A stretch of DNA of 64,000 nucleotides from Prevotellaceae bacterium UBA6858 (GCA_002451695.1 DKDC01000001.1:30871-94870); one strand, 5' to 3'; shown: positions 6,996 through 16,252, counted from the first letter of the stretch. Translations and numbers: made by a program. The notes: a model not told the origin generated them from the letters alone.

Positions 6996-9143
6996 ATGGC
7001 AGCAATTCAAACTATTAGGAAATGGGGCGTGGCCCTGTTGGTAGTAATAGGCCTGGGTCTTTTCTCTTTTATAGCGGAAGACTTCTTTCGCGTTTTCGAC
7101 ACGCTCTTCGGCGAGGACAAACGCCACGTAGGCCAAGTTTACAGCGAAAAACTTGCTATCAACGATTATCAGTCTTTAATTGACGAATACACCGAGGCGA
7201 TTAAGTTCACTCGCGGGGAAAGCTCGCTGAGCGACGCTGAGCAGAACCAGCTCAAGGATCAGGTTTGGCAGACTTTCGTAAACAACGAGCTTATCAAGCA
7301 TGAGGCAGACAAACTCGGCCTCACCGTTACCGACGCCGAGCTTAACAACGTTATAAGCACAGGCACTAACCCCATGCTCATGCAAACGCCGTTCGTGAAC
7401 AAGCAGACAGGACGCTTCGACGCAACGCAGCTCAAGCAGTTCCTCGAGCAGTACAACCAGATGCAGACAAAGCCCGACCAGGTTCCGCAGGAGTACATCG
7501 AATACTACCAGCGTCTTTACAAATACTGGGGCTTCATTGAGAAAACACTCCGTTCAACGCTCCTGAACGAGAAATACCAGGCTCTCGTAGGGCGTTGCAT
7601 CCTTTCGAACCCCATTTCAGCAAAACTCGCGTTCGAGGGCGTTTCGAGCAAGAGCAGCGCGGTTGTTGCCTCAATCCCCTACACCTCCGTTCCCGACAAC
7701 GAGGTCAAGGTTTCGGACGAGGACATAAACAGGCTTTATGCACAATACAAGGAAATGTTCCGCCAGTTCAACGAAAGCCGCGACATCAAGTACATAAGCG
7801 TACAGGTTAAGGCTTCCGCCGGCGACAAGAAAGCCCTCGAAAACGAGATGGAAGGCTACGCCAAAGAGCTTGCAGAGGGAGAGAACATAGCAGCGACCGT
7901 AAGCCAGAGCAGCTCTCTCGTCCCCTACTCCAACGTGCCTTTCTCTAAAACCGCCTTCCCCAACGACATCCAGAGCAAAATCGATTCCCTGGGCGTTGGC
8001 GTTGTCAAAGGCCCGTACTACAACGCATACGACAACACGCAGAACATCCTCAAGCTCGTTGCCGTTGCCGAGCTTCCCGACTCTGTGGAATACCGCGCAA
8101 TCAACTGCGCCGGCACATCGCTTGACGCGGCAAAGACAACAGCCGACAGCGTTGTCAAGGCTATCAGCGGCGGCGCAAAGTTCGAGGACGTGGCAAAGAA
8201 GTACAACCAGCCCGCCCCCAGCGTATGGCTTACGGCAAACCAGTATGAGGGCCAGTCGATCGATGCCGACAACGCAAACTTCATAAACACAATCACAACA
8301 AGCGCAGTCAACTCCATTCAGAAAATAGAGCTTGCCCAGAACGTTGTTGTGGTGCAGATCACGAAGCGTCAGGCAATGAAGAAGAAATACAACCTTGCCG
8401 TAATCAAGCGCACCGTTGACTTCAGCAAAGACACCTATTCCAAGGAATACAACAAGTTCAGCCACTTCATTGCAAGCAACTCCACCTTTGCCCAAATGGA
8501 GGCAAACGCAGCCAAGAACGGCTACACCGTGCAGGAGCGCAAAGACCAGTTCTGCAACGAGCACTATGTGGCAAACATTCCCGGAACAAAAGACGCGCTG
8601 CGCTGGCTTTTCGAAGCCAAAGAGGGCGATATGTCGCAACTCTACGAATGCGGCAACAACGACAATATGCTCATTATATATGTAACGGGCAAACACAAAA
8701 CCGGCTACCGCCCCGCGTCCGACCCTGAAGTGAAGAAAGCCCTCACGCAGCTCGCTCTCCGCGACAAGAAAGCCGAGAAGCTCATGGCACAGCTAAAGGG
8801 CAAGGATTTGCAACAGGCTCTGGCACTCCCGGCAGCGTCAAAAGACACCCTCAACAACATTACATTCTCCATGCCCGCGTTCATCGCATCCACCGGCGGC
8901 AACGAGCCGGTTCTTTCCGGCGGCATCTGCTACGGCAAGCCCAACAAGAGCTACGGTCCTGTCAAGGGTAACAACGGCGTGTATATGTTCCAGGTTTCCG
9001 GGCGCACCAAGACGGGCGAGAAGTTCAACGAGAAGATGTACGAGCAGAGCGTGGCGGAAAGCTACCTCCGCAATGTGGGCCAATACACCAACGACCTGTA
9101 TTCAAAGGCCAAGGTTAAGGATCGCCGCTACCTCTACTTCTAA
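6996..9143 (+). CDS. ppiD: PpiD/SurA-type peptidyl-prolyl isomerase (periplasmic foldase)
   Basis: This 715-residue protein has an N-terminal cytoplasmic stub (AAIQTIRKW), one membrane anchor (about residues 11-27, VALLVVIGLGLFSFIAEDFF) and a large periplasmic part, the layout of PpiD. Residues about 40-190 form a SurA-N-like chaperone domain (DQVWQTFVNNELIKHEADKLGLTVTDAEL split over its helices). A parvulin-like rotamase region follows around 335-450 (VVKAISGGAKFEDVAKKYNQ). A second degenerate repeat lies near 520-600. PpiD helps fold proteins emerging from the Sec translocon. It stands alone between a promoter and a strong terminator. Confidence 0.9.
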   Translation: MAAIQTIRKWGVALLVVIGLGLFSFIAEDFFRVFDTLFGEDKRHVGQVYSEKLAINDYQSLIDEYTEAIKFTRGESSLSDAEQNQLKDQVWQTFVNNELIKHEADKLGLTVTDAELNNVISTGTNPMLMQTPFVNKQTGRFDATQLKQFLEQYNQMQTKPDQVPQEYIEYYQRLYKYWGFIEKTLRSTLLNEKYQALVGRCILSNPISAKLAFEGVSSKSSAVVASIPYTSVPDNEVKVSDEDINRLYAQYKEMFRQFNESRDIKYISVQVKASAGDKKALENEMEGYAKELAEGENIAATVSQSSSLVPYSNVPFSKTAFPNDIQSKIDSLGVGVVKGPYYNAYDNTQNILKLVAVAELPDSVEYRAINCAGTSLDAAKTTADSVVKAISGGAKFEDVAKKYNQPAPSVWLTANQYEGQSIDADNANFINTITTSAVNSIQKIELAQNVVVVQITKRQAMKKKYNLAVIKRTVDFSKDTYSKEYNKFSHFIASNSTFAQMEANAAKNGYTVQERKDQFCNEHYVANIPGTKDALRWLFEAKEGDMSQLYECGNNDNMLIIYVTGKHKTGYRPASDPEVKKALTQLALRDKKAEKLMAQLKGKDLQQALALPAASKDTLNNITFSMPAFIASTGGNEPVLSGGICYGKPNKSYGPVKGNNGVYMFQVSGRTKTGEKFNEKMYEQSVAESYLRNVGQYTNDLYSKAKVKDRRYLYF

Positions 9144-9206
9144 ACAGCGCAAGACATAAGAAACAACCAGGGTGCATCATTAACTCCGACAGTCCCTGTT
9201 TATTAC

Positions 9207-9253
9207 AAAAAACTCGCGGTTTGGGCAAATTTCCCAAGCCGCGAGTTTTTTCT
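9207..9253 (+). terminator. Rho-independent terminator after ppiD
   Basis: AAAAAACTCGCGG pairs with CCGCGAGTTTTTT around an extended TTTGGG/CCCAA inner stem. The symmetric A and T runs allow action on both strands. Confidence 0.85.
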
Positions 9254-9359
9254 TGCATTCACACCGCCGCACGGCGAAGCCGTCATTATTCCGCAACTAT
9301 TTGGTTCACAGAAAATTAGCCTCTTACAGGAACAGCCGAATAAGTATCTGAATTTCAGA

Positions 9360-9614
9360 TGTTTGCAAGCGGCTGAAAAAGGTCTGACGTAGTTTAAATT
9401 ATGTCTGATACAATTTTTCCTACATCGGACATAGTTTTTCCTACATCAAATGTAGTTTTCGCGCTATTTTGAAAAGAGTGATTATTTTCTGTTTTGCGCG
9501 AAATGTAGGGGCGTATGGCATACGCCCTTCACACCACCGCATGAACCGCACCGCAAACCATCACAACATCATTACAAATTGGCGCAATCCAGGGCGTATT
9601 GCATACGCCCCTAC
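9360..9614 (+). repeat. Composite intergenic repeat, copy 2 (complete A + B)
   Basis: Module A has four 21-bp units starting at 9383, 9404, 9425 and 9446, after the leader TTTGCAAGCGGCTGAAAAAGG. Module B spans 9505-9614: two palindromes, one read as GGGCGTATGGCATACGCCC and the other as GGGCGTATTGCATACGCCC, each flanked by GTAGG or CCTAC at the outer side and separated by about 60 bp starting with CACCACCGCATGAACCGCA. The 806-bp gap between ppiD and gdhA also holds, at 9615-9900, AT-rich sequence in which I see no convincing gene. Confidence 0.9.
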
Positions 9615-9903
9615 GGCGGTGCAAGTATTTGACAAATTGCGCTTTGAGCGTTTGTAATTTGTATGGCACAGTCCATACTACGGCACAAATTACTGAATTA
9701 TTGGAAAACACGGCTTATTATTGCGCCATAAGACGGAATGTCAAAATCATTGCATATGATATTGCGTCCAAAAACGGCGGCATTATGTTTTGCACCTGTC
9801 AAATTGCAACGGAGGGCGACCATATTTATTCTGAACTTTTGAAACCTTTACCTTTTCAAAAGCATTTTATTTTCAGAAATACCGCCATTAAACCAACTTT
9901 TTG

Positions 9904-9911
9904 TATATTTG
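9904..9911 (+). promoter_or_regulatory. -7 promoter element for gdhA
   Basis: TATATTTG matches TAnnTTTG, 38 bp upstream of the gdhA ATG, a typical distance for Bacteroidota. Confidence 0.65.
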
Positions 9912-9949
9912 CAGCACGATATGGAATATTAACAAACGAGTAACTTAAA

Positions 9950-11284
9950 ATGAAATCAAGCGAAGTTATTGAAAACCTAAAACGCCGTTATCCGGGACAG
10001 CCGGAATACATTCAGGCTGTATCGCAGGTGCTTCCCACAATCGAGGAGACCTACAACCAGCACCCCGAGTTCGAGAAGTCAAACCTCATAGAGCGTCTCT
10101 GCATCCCCGACCGCATCTACCAGTTCCGTGTAACATGGGTTGACGACAAGGGCAAGGTTCAGACCAACAACGGCTACCGTGTGCAGCACAACAACGCCAT
10201 CGGTCCCTACAAGGGCGGCATCCGCTTCCACTCTTCCGTGAACCTCGGCATATTGAAGTTCCTTGCATTTGAGCAGACATTCAAGAACTCCCTCACCACC
10301 CTCCCCATGGGCGGCGCAAAGGGCGGCAGCGACTTCAGCCCGCGCGGCAAGAGCAACGCCGAAATCATGCGCTTCTGCCAGGCTTTCATGACCGAGCTTT
10401 GGAGAAACATCGGTCCCAACACCGATGTTCCCGCCGGCGACATAGGCGTGGGCGGACGCGAAGTGGGATATATGTTCGGTATGTACAAGAAGCTCACTCA
10501 CGAGTTCACCGGCACATTCACAGGCAAGGGTCTTGAATTTGGCGGCTCGCTCATCCGCCCAGAGGCAACCGGCTACGGAAACGTTTACTTCATGCTCGAA
10601 ATGCTCAAGACAAGGGGCATCGACGTCAAGGGCAAGACCGTTTGCGTGAGCGGTTCGGGCAACGTGGCGCAATACACCGTTGACAAGCTCATCGACCTCG
10701 GCGCGAAAGTTGTTACCCTCTCCGACTCCGACGGCTACATATACGACCCCGACGGCATTGACCGCGAAAAGTGGAACTACGTAATGGAACTCAAGAACAT
10801 CGAGCGCGGCCGCATTCGCGAATACGCCGAGAAATACGGCGTCAAGTACGTTGCCGGCGCACGTCCTTGGGGCGAGAAATGCGACATCGCGCTCCCCTCC
10901 GCAACACAAAACGAAATTGACGGCGATGACGCACGCAAGTTGGTTGAGAACGGCGTGATTGCAGTGAGCGAAGGCGCGAACATGCCGAGCACACCCGAAG
11001 CTATCAAGGTGTTCCAGGATGCCAAGATACTCTACTCTCCGGGCAAGGCGGCAAACGCCGGCGGCGTGTCGGTTTCGGGTCTCGAGATGACGCAGAACTC
11101 CGAACGTCTGAACTGGACGGCAGAAGAAGTTGACAAGAAACTCCACAATATAATGTGCGACATCCACGCTGCGTGCGTGAAATACGGCACAGAGCCCGAT
11201 GGCTACATAAACTATGTTAAGGGCGCAAACGTTGCCGGCTTTATGAAAGTTGCCAAGGCAATGATGGCGCAGGGCATTCTCTAA
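9950..11284 (+). CDS. gdhA: Glutamate dehydrogenase (probably NADP-specific)
   Basis: This enzyme interconverts 2-oxoglutarate plus ammonia and glutamate, the main ammonia-assimilation route in many Bacteroidales. The 444-residue length matches hexameric bacterial GDH. Signature residues are visible in YKGGIRFHSSVNLGILKFL and PMGGAKGGSDFSPRGKSN, which includes the catalytic Lys region, DVPAGDIGVGGREVGYMFG, and the Rossmann motif VSGSGNVAQYTVDKL in the coenzyme domain. NADP preference is inferred from the family. It is monocistronic: own promoter at 9904 and terminator at 11308. Confidence 0.97.
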   Translation: MKSSEVIENLKRRYPGQPEYIQAVSQVLPTIEETYNQHPEFEKSNLIERLCIPDRIYQFRVTWVDDKGKVQTNNGYRVQHNNAIGPYKGGIRFHSSVNLGILKFLAFEQTFKNSLTTLPMGGAKGGSDFSPRGKSNAEIMRFCQAFMTELWRNIGPNTDVPAGDIGVGGREVGYMFGMYKKLTHEFTGTFTGKGLEFGGSLIRPEATGYGNVYFMLEMLKTRGIDVKGKTVCVSGSGNVAQYTVDKLIDLGAKVVTLSDSDGYIYDPDGIDREKWNYVMELKNIERGRIREYAEKYGVKYVAGARPWGEKCDIALPSATQNEIDGDDARKLVENGVIAVSEGANMPSTPEAIKVFQDAKILYSPGKAANAGGVSVSGLEMTQNSERLNWTAEEVDKKLHNIMCDIHAACVKYGTEPDGYINYVKGANVAGFMKVAKAMMAQGIL

Positions 11285-11307
11285 ACGCATCCCCCTACAC
11301 TTACAAT

Positions 11308-11350
11308 AAATCCTCGCGGTTGCAAGCTGCACCCGCGAGGATTGTTTTTT
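11308..11350 (+). terminator. Rho-independent terminator after gdhA
   Basis: AATCCTCGCGG pairs with CCGCGAGGATT across a GC-containing loop, followed by GTTTTTTG. Confidence 0.85.
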
Positions 11351-11490
11351 GAAAAACGGCAGCCAAGGACAAACTGCATTTCAAAAGCCCAAGCCCGCGC
11401 TTTTCCGCCTCAAAAACGCCTTGCAACAGTTGTCATGTCTCCCGAATTTTGTTGTATTTCATGCACAATGCGAAATACAACAAAATTTAT

Positions 11491-11523
11491 GGGGGGGGGG
11501 GAGGGGAAATGTGCCTATATTTG
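11491..11523 (+). promoter_or_regulatory. Promoter of the BspA-like gene with an 11-G homopolymer in the spacer
   Basis: A run of eleven G at 11491-11501 is followed by A and GGGG and then, at 11516-11523, the -7 element TATATTTG. The run begins 25 bp upstream of the -7 element, so it fills much of the region where the -33 element and spacer should be. The gene's ATG is at 11560. Homopolymer length changes would alter promoter spacing. Confidence 0.6.
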
Positions 11524-11559
11524 CATATAACAGCAAAACAAGACAAAACAACTACTATT

Positions 11560-13089
11560 ATGAACAAATCCCAAACTCAAAAACCGAAACAAAAACACGC
11601 TGCCGGCAAAAAACTTCGCGGTGTGATGCTCGCCCTTCTTCTCTCGACAGTATTCCCTGCAACATCCTATGGCTTTGGCACGGGAATAACTTTCGAATAC
11701 ACGCACAATAACACGACCTGCAGATACGAAATCATAAACAGATATCAGCGTTATGTGGAGTTGGACAGATGTCTGAACACAACATTAGGCAACAATGCCG
11801 ACCCCGACAAGATAATACTTCCGGAAGTTGTGGAATACGAAGGCACGAAATACGAGGTAAGGTGGATAAACACCGGCGCGTTCCGTGACAAAACTGATAT
11901 TGAATGCCTCAAACTTCCCTCCAAAGTAACGGAAATACAACCCTACACTTTCGAAGGCTGTACAGGTCTTAAAGAGGTACAACTGCCCGACAGTCTGCGC
12001 TGGATTTACTACAACGCCTTCCAAAACTGCTCCTCGCTTGAAAGCATCACTATCCCCCAATATGTACATGCCATCGGACCGAATGTGTTCAGGGGTTGCC
12101 GCAGTCTCAAGTTCGTCGCATTCGCAAAAAAACGGGATGGAACAATAGCAGGCGGAATCAACGAAACAACATTCGACATAAGCGACACAGACTCCGACAC
12201 ACCCAAATATCCGAAAACGCTGTACACAAGTTCCTACAGGGTTGCCGAGCTGCAAAGCACCTCCCCCTGGAACCTGTTCGGGGAAGTCAAGGCTTCAAAA
12301 GGATATTATGTCGAGTATATGTGCGAGGGAATAAACGACCTGAACCGCTCCTACATAAATCTTTGGAACACAAAGTTTGGGTCGAGTGGAAGAGTTTACT
12401 TCGACCCAGCCACCTCAACGCTTACGCTCGACAAACTGAAATGCGACTTCAGCAATATTTTCAGCATTATCGAAAACTCAAGAAACTCCGACCTTACCAT
12501 AAAAGTGAAAGGCGACTGCGTTCTTGATTTTGATTCTGACGACGGTGCTGCATTATACCTGACAGCAAACACAATCATAACCAATTACAACTCAAGTTCC
12601 TCCCTGACCCTCAGACTTGGGGCAAAATCTTCCAGCATAAAGGCAACGGCAAACTCGCAATGCACGCTCAACAACGCAAATATAATTATAGAAAGCGCAC
12701 CCAACGCTAACAGTTTCGCATACGGCATAAACGGAGACAACTTGGGAGAACTCAGCATAACAAACAGCGTTGTGCAGATAACGAACACTCCGGCCAACAG
12801 TGCTGCAATCGGCGGCTTCAAATCATTGAAGATTGACGGCTGCGAAATAATCACGCCGCAGAATGCCACAATCGGGGCGAACAACACAATATACGAAAAC
12901 GGGGCAGCCGCAAAGAAAGTGCTGATAGCCCCCGCCGGACACCCGGTGGGCATTGCCTCCACGAAAAACGGCGCAACGTCCAAACGCGAAACCATCTACA
13001 CGCCCGACGGCGTAAGGCTGACAACGCCATTCAGTATGCTGCCGCGAGGGATTTATATTGTAAACGGAAAGAAAGTGGTGAAGTTATAA
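11560..13089 (+). CDS. Secreted BspA-like leucine-rich-repeat protein with C-terminal sorting-like tail
   Basis: This is a 509-residue exported protein. From the ATG at 11560 a basic Lys-rich segment precedes a hydrophobic core (GVMLALLLSTVFPATSYG). Residues about 85-200 are BspA-type LRR_5 repeats (IQPYTFEGCTGLKEVQLPDS, IYYNAFQNCSSLESITIPQY, IGPNVFRGCRSLKFVAF). Residues about 240-455 form a second beta-rich region of parallel-beta type (TLDKLKCDFS, NANIIIESAP, NSVVQITN). The last 35 residues (IYTPDGVRL, LPRGIYIVNGKKVVKL) resemble type IX C-terminal sorting signals. Such proteins sit on the surface and bind host or bacterial ligands. The frame stays open upstream through the G-tract, but the signal peptide argues for the 11560 start. 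Confidence 0.85.
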   Translation: MNKSQTQKPKQKHAAGKKLRGVMLALLLSTVFPATSYGFGTGITFEYTHNNTTCRYEIINRYQRYVELDRCLNTTLGNNADPDKIILPEVVEYEGTKYEVRWINTGAFRDKTDIECLKLPSKVTEIQPYTFEGCTGLKEVQLPDSLRWIYYNAFQNCSSLESITIPQYVHAIGPNVFRGCRSLKFVAFAKKRDGTIAGGINETTFDISDTDSDTPKYPKTLYTSSYRVAELQSTSPWNLFGEVKASKGYYVEYMCEGINDLNRSYINLWNTKFGSSGRVYFDPATSTLTLDKLKCDFSNIFSIIENSRNSDLTIKVKGDCVLDFDSDDGAALYLTANTIITNYNSSSSLTLRLGAKSSSIKATANSQCTLNNANIIIESAPNANSFAYGINGDNLGELSITNSVVQITNTPANSAAIGGFKSLKIDGCEIITPQNATIGANNTIYENGAAAKKVLIAPAGHPVGIASTKNGATSKRETIYTPDGVRLTTPFSMLPRGIYIVNGKKVVKL

Positions 13090-13120
13090 CGCCACCAACA
13101 CACAAACTCTCATAAACCAA

Positions 13121-13154
13121 CCGTGTGCGCCGTGAAAGCGCACACGGTTTTTGT
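13121..13154 (+). terminator. Rho-independent terminator after the BspA-like gene
   Basis: A perfect 10-bp stem CCGTGTGCGC / GCGCACACGG with a seven-base loop is followed by TTTTTGTTT. Confidence 0.9.
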
Positions 13155-13339
13155 TTCATACACACTTCCGCCCGAAACAACAAGCCGCAAAAAAGAAAGC
13201 TACGGTGCAAGAAACACCGTTCCCCACCCCATGCCACTGACAAGTCTTTTCCGAGGCGGCAATCACCGCAAAAAATGTGTAACACATTGAGTCACAGGAA
13301 AATGCTCAAACAAAAGATTTGCGCTATAAGAATTTGTCT

Positions 13340-13510
13340 TTCAGCGGTTTGCAACGGCAGAAAAAAGGTCTGATGTAGTTTGAATTATATCTGATGTAAT
13401 TTTTCCTACGTCCTATGTAGTTTTTCCTACGTCAGAAGTTGTTTTCCCGACTTTGGTTTTGCGTCATTTGCAGGGGCGTATTGCATACGCCCCTACGGAG
13501 GCGCAAATTT
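13340..13510 (+). repeat. Composite intergenic repeat, copy 3 (A + half B)
   Basis: Module A units start at 13369, 13390, 13411 and 13432 (21-bp period), with cores of the forms ATCTGATGT, ACGTCCTATGT and ACGTCAGAAGT. Only one palindrome of module B remains, at 13472-13494 (core GGGCGTATTGCATACGCCC), directly fused to the usual right flank ACGGAGGCGCAA; the interior and the first palindrome appear deleted. The 455-bp gap separates the convergent BspA-like gene and aroC; 13160-13340 holds nothing else that I recognise. Confidence 0.88.
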
Positions 13511-13544
13511 TTGATTACATGGTTTTTGTGTCGGCAATGCGCAC

Positions 13545-14621
13545 TTAAATGCGGTTTGTCCTGCTTAAAAGGTAAAAATCGAGCGTTACCATTGCCGCCA
13601 TAGCCTCCACTATCGGCACTGCACGCGGAACTACGCAAGGGTCGTGCCGTCCGCGTGCCGCGATGACGGTGGAATTTCCCTTTATGTCCACGGTCTGCTG
13701 CTCCACTTTCAGCGTGGGCACCGGCTTGAACGCCACACGGAAATCCACATCGCTTCCGCTCGTTATTCCGCCAAGCACACCGCCGTTATGGTTTGTTTCC
13801 GTTGCCACGCCGCCTTTGCCGTCGGGAACGAAAGCATCATTGTACTGCGTTCCGCGCATTGCCGCCGCACCGAAACCGTCGCCGAGTTCAAAACCCCTTG
13901 CCGCATTTATCGACATGACCGCAAAGGCAAGGGCGGCGTGAAACTTGCCAAACACCGGCTCGCCAAGTCCTGCGGGTACACCCTTTATAATGCAGCTTAC
14001 AATGCCGCCCATTGTGTCGCCATCGCCCAACGCGCCTTTTATCTCGTTTTCCATTTTAACCGCAAGCTCCGCATCCGGGCAGCGCACGTCGTTTTTCTCT
14101 ATCTCCTCAACAGAACACCATTTGTATTCATTGCCAAGAGCCACCGCGCCTATCTGCGAGGTGTACGCCCTCACTTCCACGCCAACCTTGCGCAGGGCGA
14201 GTTTTGCAAAAGCACCGGCAACGACCCGCGCTATGGTTTCGCGCGCGCTCTGTCTGCCTCCGCCGCGATAGTCGCGCAAACCGTATTTTTCCTGATAGGT
14301 GAAATCGGCGTGCGAGGGGCGGTAAACGTCCTTCAGTTCCGAATAGTCCTTCGAGCGTTGGTTTTCGTTTCTCACCTCAAAGCCAATCGGCGTGCCTGTG
14401 GTCATGCCCTCGAAAACGCCGGACAGTATCTCCACCTTGTCCGCCTCTTTGCGCGGAGTAGTCAGGCAGCTCTGCCCCGGGCGGCGGCGGTCAAGCTCGC
14501 TTTGGATAAAATCCAAGTCAACCTCTATCCCGGCAGGCATTCCGTCAATCACACCCCCTACCGCCACGCCATGACTTTCGCCAAATGACGTGAGACGAAA
14601 AACATTTCCAAATGTATTCAT
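13545..14621 (-). CDS. aroC: Chorismate synthase
   Basis: This cytoplasmic FMN-dependent enzyme converts 5-enolpyruvylshikimate-3-phosphate to chorismate, the end of the shikimate pathway. The 358-residue protein starts at [18 protein letters not shown], the canonical N-terminus; the 12-residue upstream extension is not needed. Conserved motifs follow: [30 protein letters not shown], and near the C-terminus [18 protein letters not shown]. The -7 element TAAATTTG lies 24 bp upstream. It is convergent with the BspA-like gene and stands 76 bp downstream of the DUF721 gene, probably with its own promoter. Confidence 0.97.
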   Translation of the reverse strand: MNTFGNVFRLTSFGESHGVAVGGVIDGMPAGIEVDLDFIQSELDRRRPGQSCLTTPRKEADKVEILSGVFEGMTTGTPIGFEVRNENQRSKDYSELKDVYRPSHADFTYQEKYGLRDYRGGGRQSARETIARVVAGAFAKLALRKVGVEVRAYTSQIGAVALGNEYKWCSVEEIEKNDVRCPDAELAVKMENEIKGALGDGDTMGGIVSCIIKGVPAGLGEPVFGKFHAALAFAVMSINAARGFELGDGFGAAAMRGTQYNDAFVPDGKGGVATETNHNGGVLGGITSGSDVDFRVAFKPVPTLKVEQQTVDIKGNSTVIAARGRHDPCVVPRAVPIVEAMAAMVTLDFYLLSRTNRI

Positions 14622-14644
14622 TATATATATGGTATCTCTTGCTG

Positions 14645-14652
14645 CAAATTTA
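14645..14652 (-). promoter_or_regulatory. -7 promoter element for aroC
   Basis: On the minus strand TAAATTTG matches TAnnTTTG and lies 24-31 bp upstream of the aroC ATG. Confidence 0.6.
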
Positions 14653-14697
14653 ATCAAAAAGTGCGTGTTTTCGGACTTTTCCCGGCGACAGCAGAGC

Positions 14698-14988
14698 TTA
14701 TTTGAACATTATGTCGGTAATCACGTCAGCCTTGACATAAGCGTTTATCTTTTCCACAAGCTGCCTGCGCTGCATGAAAAGGTTGTTGCGCAACGCCGGC
14801 GACTGCACCTCGACAAACAAAACCTGGTTGTAAATCCTTATGTTCTGCGTTGCCCGCGCCACGCGCTCACCCACAATCTCGGGCCACGCATTCACCGCCC
14901 GCGCCTCGTTGAGCGGCGTCTCCAAGCCCTGCGCCCGCAAAAACAACGACACCACATCGCCAATCTGCTCAACGTTCCTTCTTCTCAT
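14698..14988 (-). CDS. DciA-like DUF721 protein
   Basis: This 96-residue protein belongs to the DUF721 family, whose studied members (DciA) help load or operate the replicative helicase DnaB. The family pattern is visible as [13 protein letters not shown] followed by [20 protein letters not shown] (strand, then helix). It is short, lacking the N-terminal extension of proteobacterial forms, as usual in Bacteroidota. Its ATG overlaps the recF stop by 4 bp, so the two are translationally coupled. This is a sensible pairing of replication and repair functions. Confidence 0.85.
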   Translation of the reverse strand: MRRRNVEQIGDVVSLFLRAQGLETPLNEARAVNAWPEIVGERVARATQNIRIYNQVLFVEVQSPALRNNLFMQRRQLVEKINAYVKADVITDIMFK

Positions 14989-16082
14989 AGGCTTATCTCG
15001 CCGCCTTTTACATTGAACACCCGGTAATCGCGCTCCGTTGACGCAAGAATCGGGGCGAGCCTCCCGCGGTCGGTGTCGGTTATGAAAATCTGTCCGAAGT
15101 CGTTGCCCGCAACCATATTCACAATCTGCGAAACGCGTGAGGCATCCAACTTGTCAAACAAGTCGTCGAGCAGCAAAAGCGGCACATTTCCGCTGCCCGA
15201 ATGGCGGAGCAGGTCAAACTGCGCGAACTTCAGCGCGAGCAGGAAAGACTTGGTCTGCCCCTGCGAACCCTCGTTGCGTATCGGGTATCCGCCAAGGCAC
15301 ATCTGCAGCTCGTCGCGGTGTATGCCGTGAAGCGAATGGCCTATAATGCGGTCTTTTGCCCGCCCGCCGCGTATGGTTTCCAAAAGCGGACCTCTTTGGC
15401 AGTGCGAAACGTATGAGAGGGAGGGCTTCTCGGCATCGGCGGAAATCAGCGAATAATACTTCTGGAAAAGCGGAGTGAGCTTTTCGGTGAGAACAGCACG
15501 CGCCATGAAGATTTTCTCCCCCTCCGCAGCCATCTCCTCCTCGTATATGTCGAGCATAGAAGCGTCCGGCTCCGCATCGCCGCGCAGCAGGGCGTTGCGC
15601 TGCTTGAGGGCGCGGTTGTACTTTATGAGGGAGTCGAGGTAAAGCCTGTCGTATTGCGAAATTACTATGTCCATGAACTTCCTGCGCGCCTCTCCGCCGC
15701 CCGTAACAAGCTCGCCGTCGTTCGGCGACACCATGACCAACGGCACAAGCCCTATGTGCTCCGCAAGACGCTTGTACGCCTTTTTGTTCAAACTGAACTT
15801 TTTGCTTTTATGCTGCTTCACGCCGCATGAAACCTCATACTTCCTGCCGTCCTCGTCCTCATATCCGCCCACGGCAACCATATAGTCCTCGCCGTGCCTC
15901 ACCGTAAGCGCATCGAGCATTGAGGTGGCGCTGTGGCAAAACGACATATAATATATCGCGTCGAGCACATTGGTTTTTCCCTCGCCGTTCCTGCCAATAA
16001 GACAGTTAATCTTGGGCGAAAACTCCAAGTCGGCGGCGGCAATGTTCCTGTAGTTTATCAAAGACAGCCTGTGAAGTATCAT
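14985..16082 (-). CDS. recF: DNA replication and repair protein RecF
   Basis: RecF is a DNA-binding ABC-type ATPase that helps load RecA at gapped DNA. The 365-residue protein opens with LSLINYRNIAAADLEF, Walker A GRNGEGKT (residues 30-37), then LDAIYYMSFC, and near the C-terminus SQGQTKSFLLALKFAQ (signature region) and LLLLDDLFDKLD (Walker B and D-loop). Length is typical. A near-consensus -7 element (TAACTTCG, 16096-16103 on the minus strand) lies just upstream. The stop overlaps the DUF721 start. Confidence 0.97.
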   Translation of the reverse strand: MILHRLSLINYRNIAAADLEFSPKINCLIGRNGEGKTNVLDAIYYMSFCHSATSMLDALTVRHGEDYMVAVGGYEDEDGRKYEVSCGVKQHKSKKFSLNKKAYKRLAEHIGLVPLVMVSPNDGELVTGGGEARRKFMDIVISQYDRLYLDSLIKYNRALKQRNALLRGDAEPDASMLDIYEEEMAAEGEKIFMARAVLTEKLTPLFQKYYSLISADAEKPSLSYVSHCQRGPLLETIRGGRAKDRIIGHSLHGIHRDELQMCLGGYPIRNEGSQGQTKSFLLALKFAQFDLLRHSGSGNVPLLLLDDLFDKLDASRVSQIVNMVAGNDFGQIFITDTDRGRLAPILASTERDYRVFNVKGGEISL

Positions 16083-16204
16083 ATCATGCAGTTTCCGTTT
16101 GCGAAGTTAGCTGTTTTCCCGCGTCCGAAAAGCGGTTTGTTGCAGAAATCAGCCCAAAAGAGAAAAAAGTGGGGATAAAATTTCACCATTTAATGCGAAA
16201 AGAC

Positions 16205-16212
16205 TAATTTTG
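16205..16212 (+). promoter_or_regulatory. -7 promoter element for the TPR-ribH operon
   Basis: TAATTTTG matches TAnnTTTG, 40 bp upstream of the ATG at 16253. TTTC at 16181-16184 lies 20 bp further upstream and could be a weak -33 element. Confidence 0.6.
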
Positions 16213-16252
16213 TCCCGCCTAACAGCAACAAACATAAAAGAACAACTACAAA

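Noticed and set aside
7671..8696. Long minus-strand open frame opposite ppiD, and a similar one at 10079-11332 opposite gdhA
   Set aside because: They are shadows of well-supported genes on the plus strand, caused by codon bias, with no family resemblance or promoter.
9599..9943. Open frame of 114 codons upstream of gdhA
   Set aside because: It starts inside the module B palindrome, has many Cys, Tyr and Ile codons unlike neighbouring genes, and runs through the gdhA promoter. Probably not a gene.
11449..11559. Upstream extension of the BspA-like protein through the G-tract
   Set aside because: It would start with TTG and place the signal peptide internally; the promoter -7 element lies within it. 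Kept only as a possible secondary effect of tract length.
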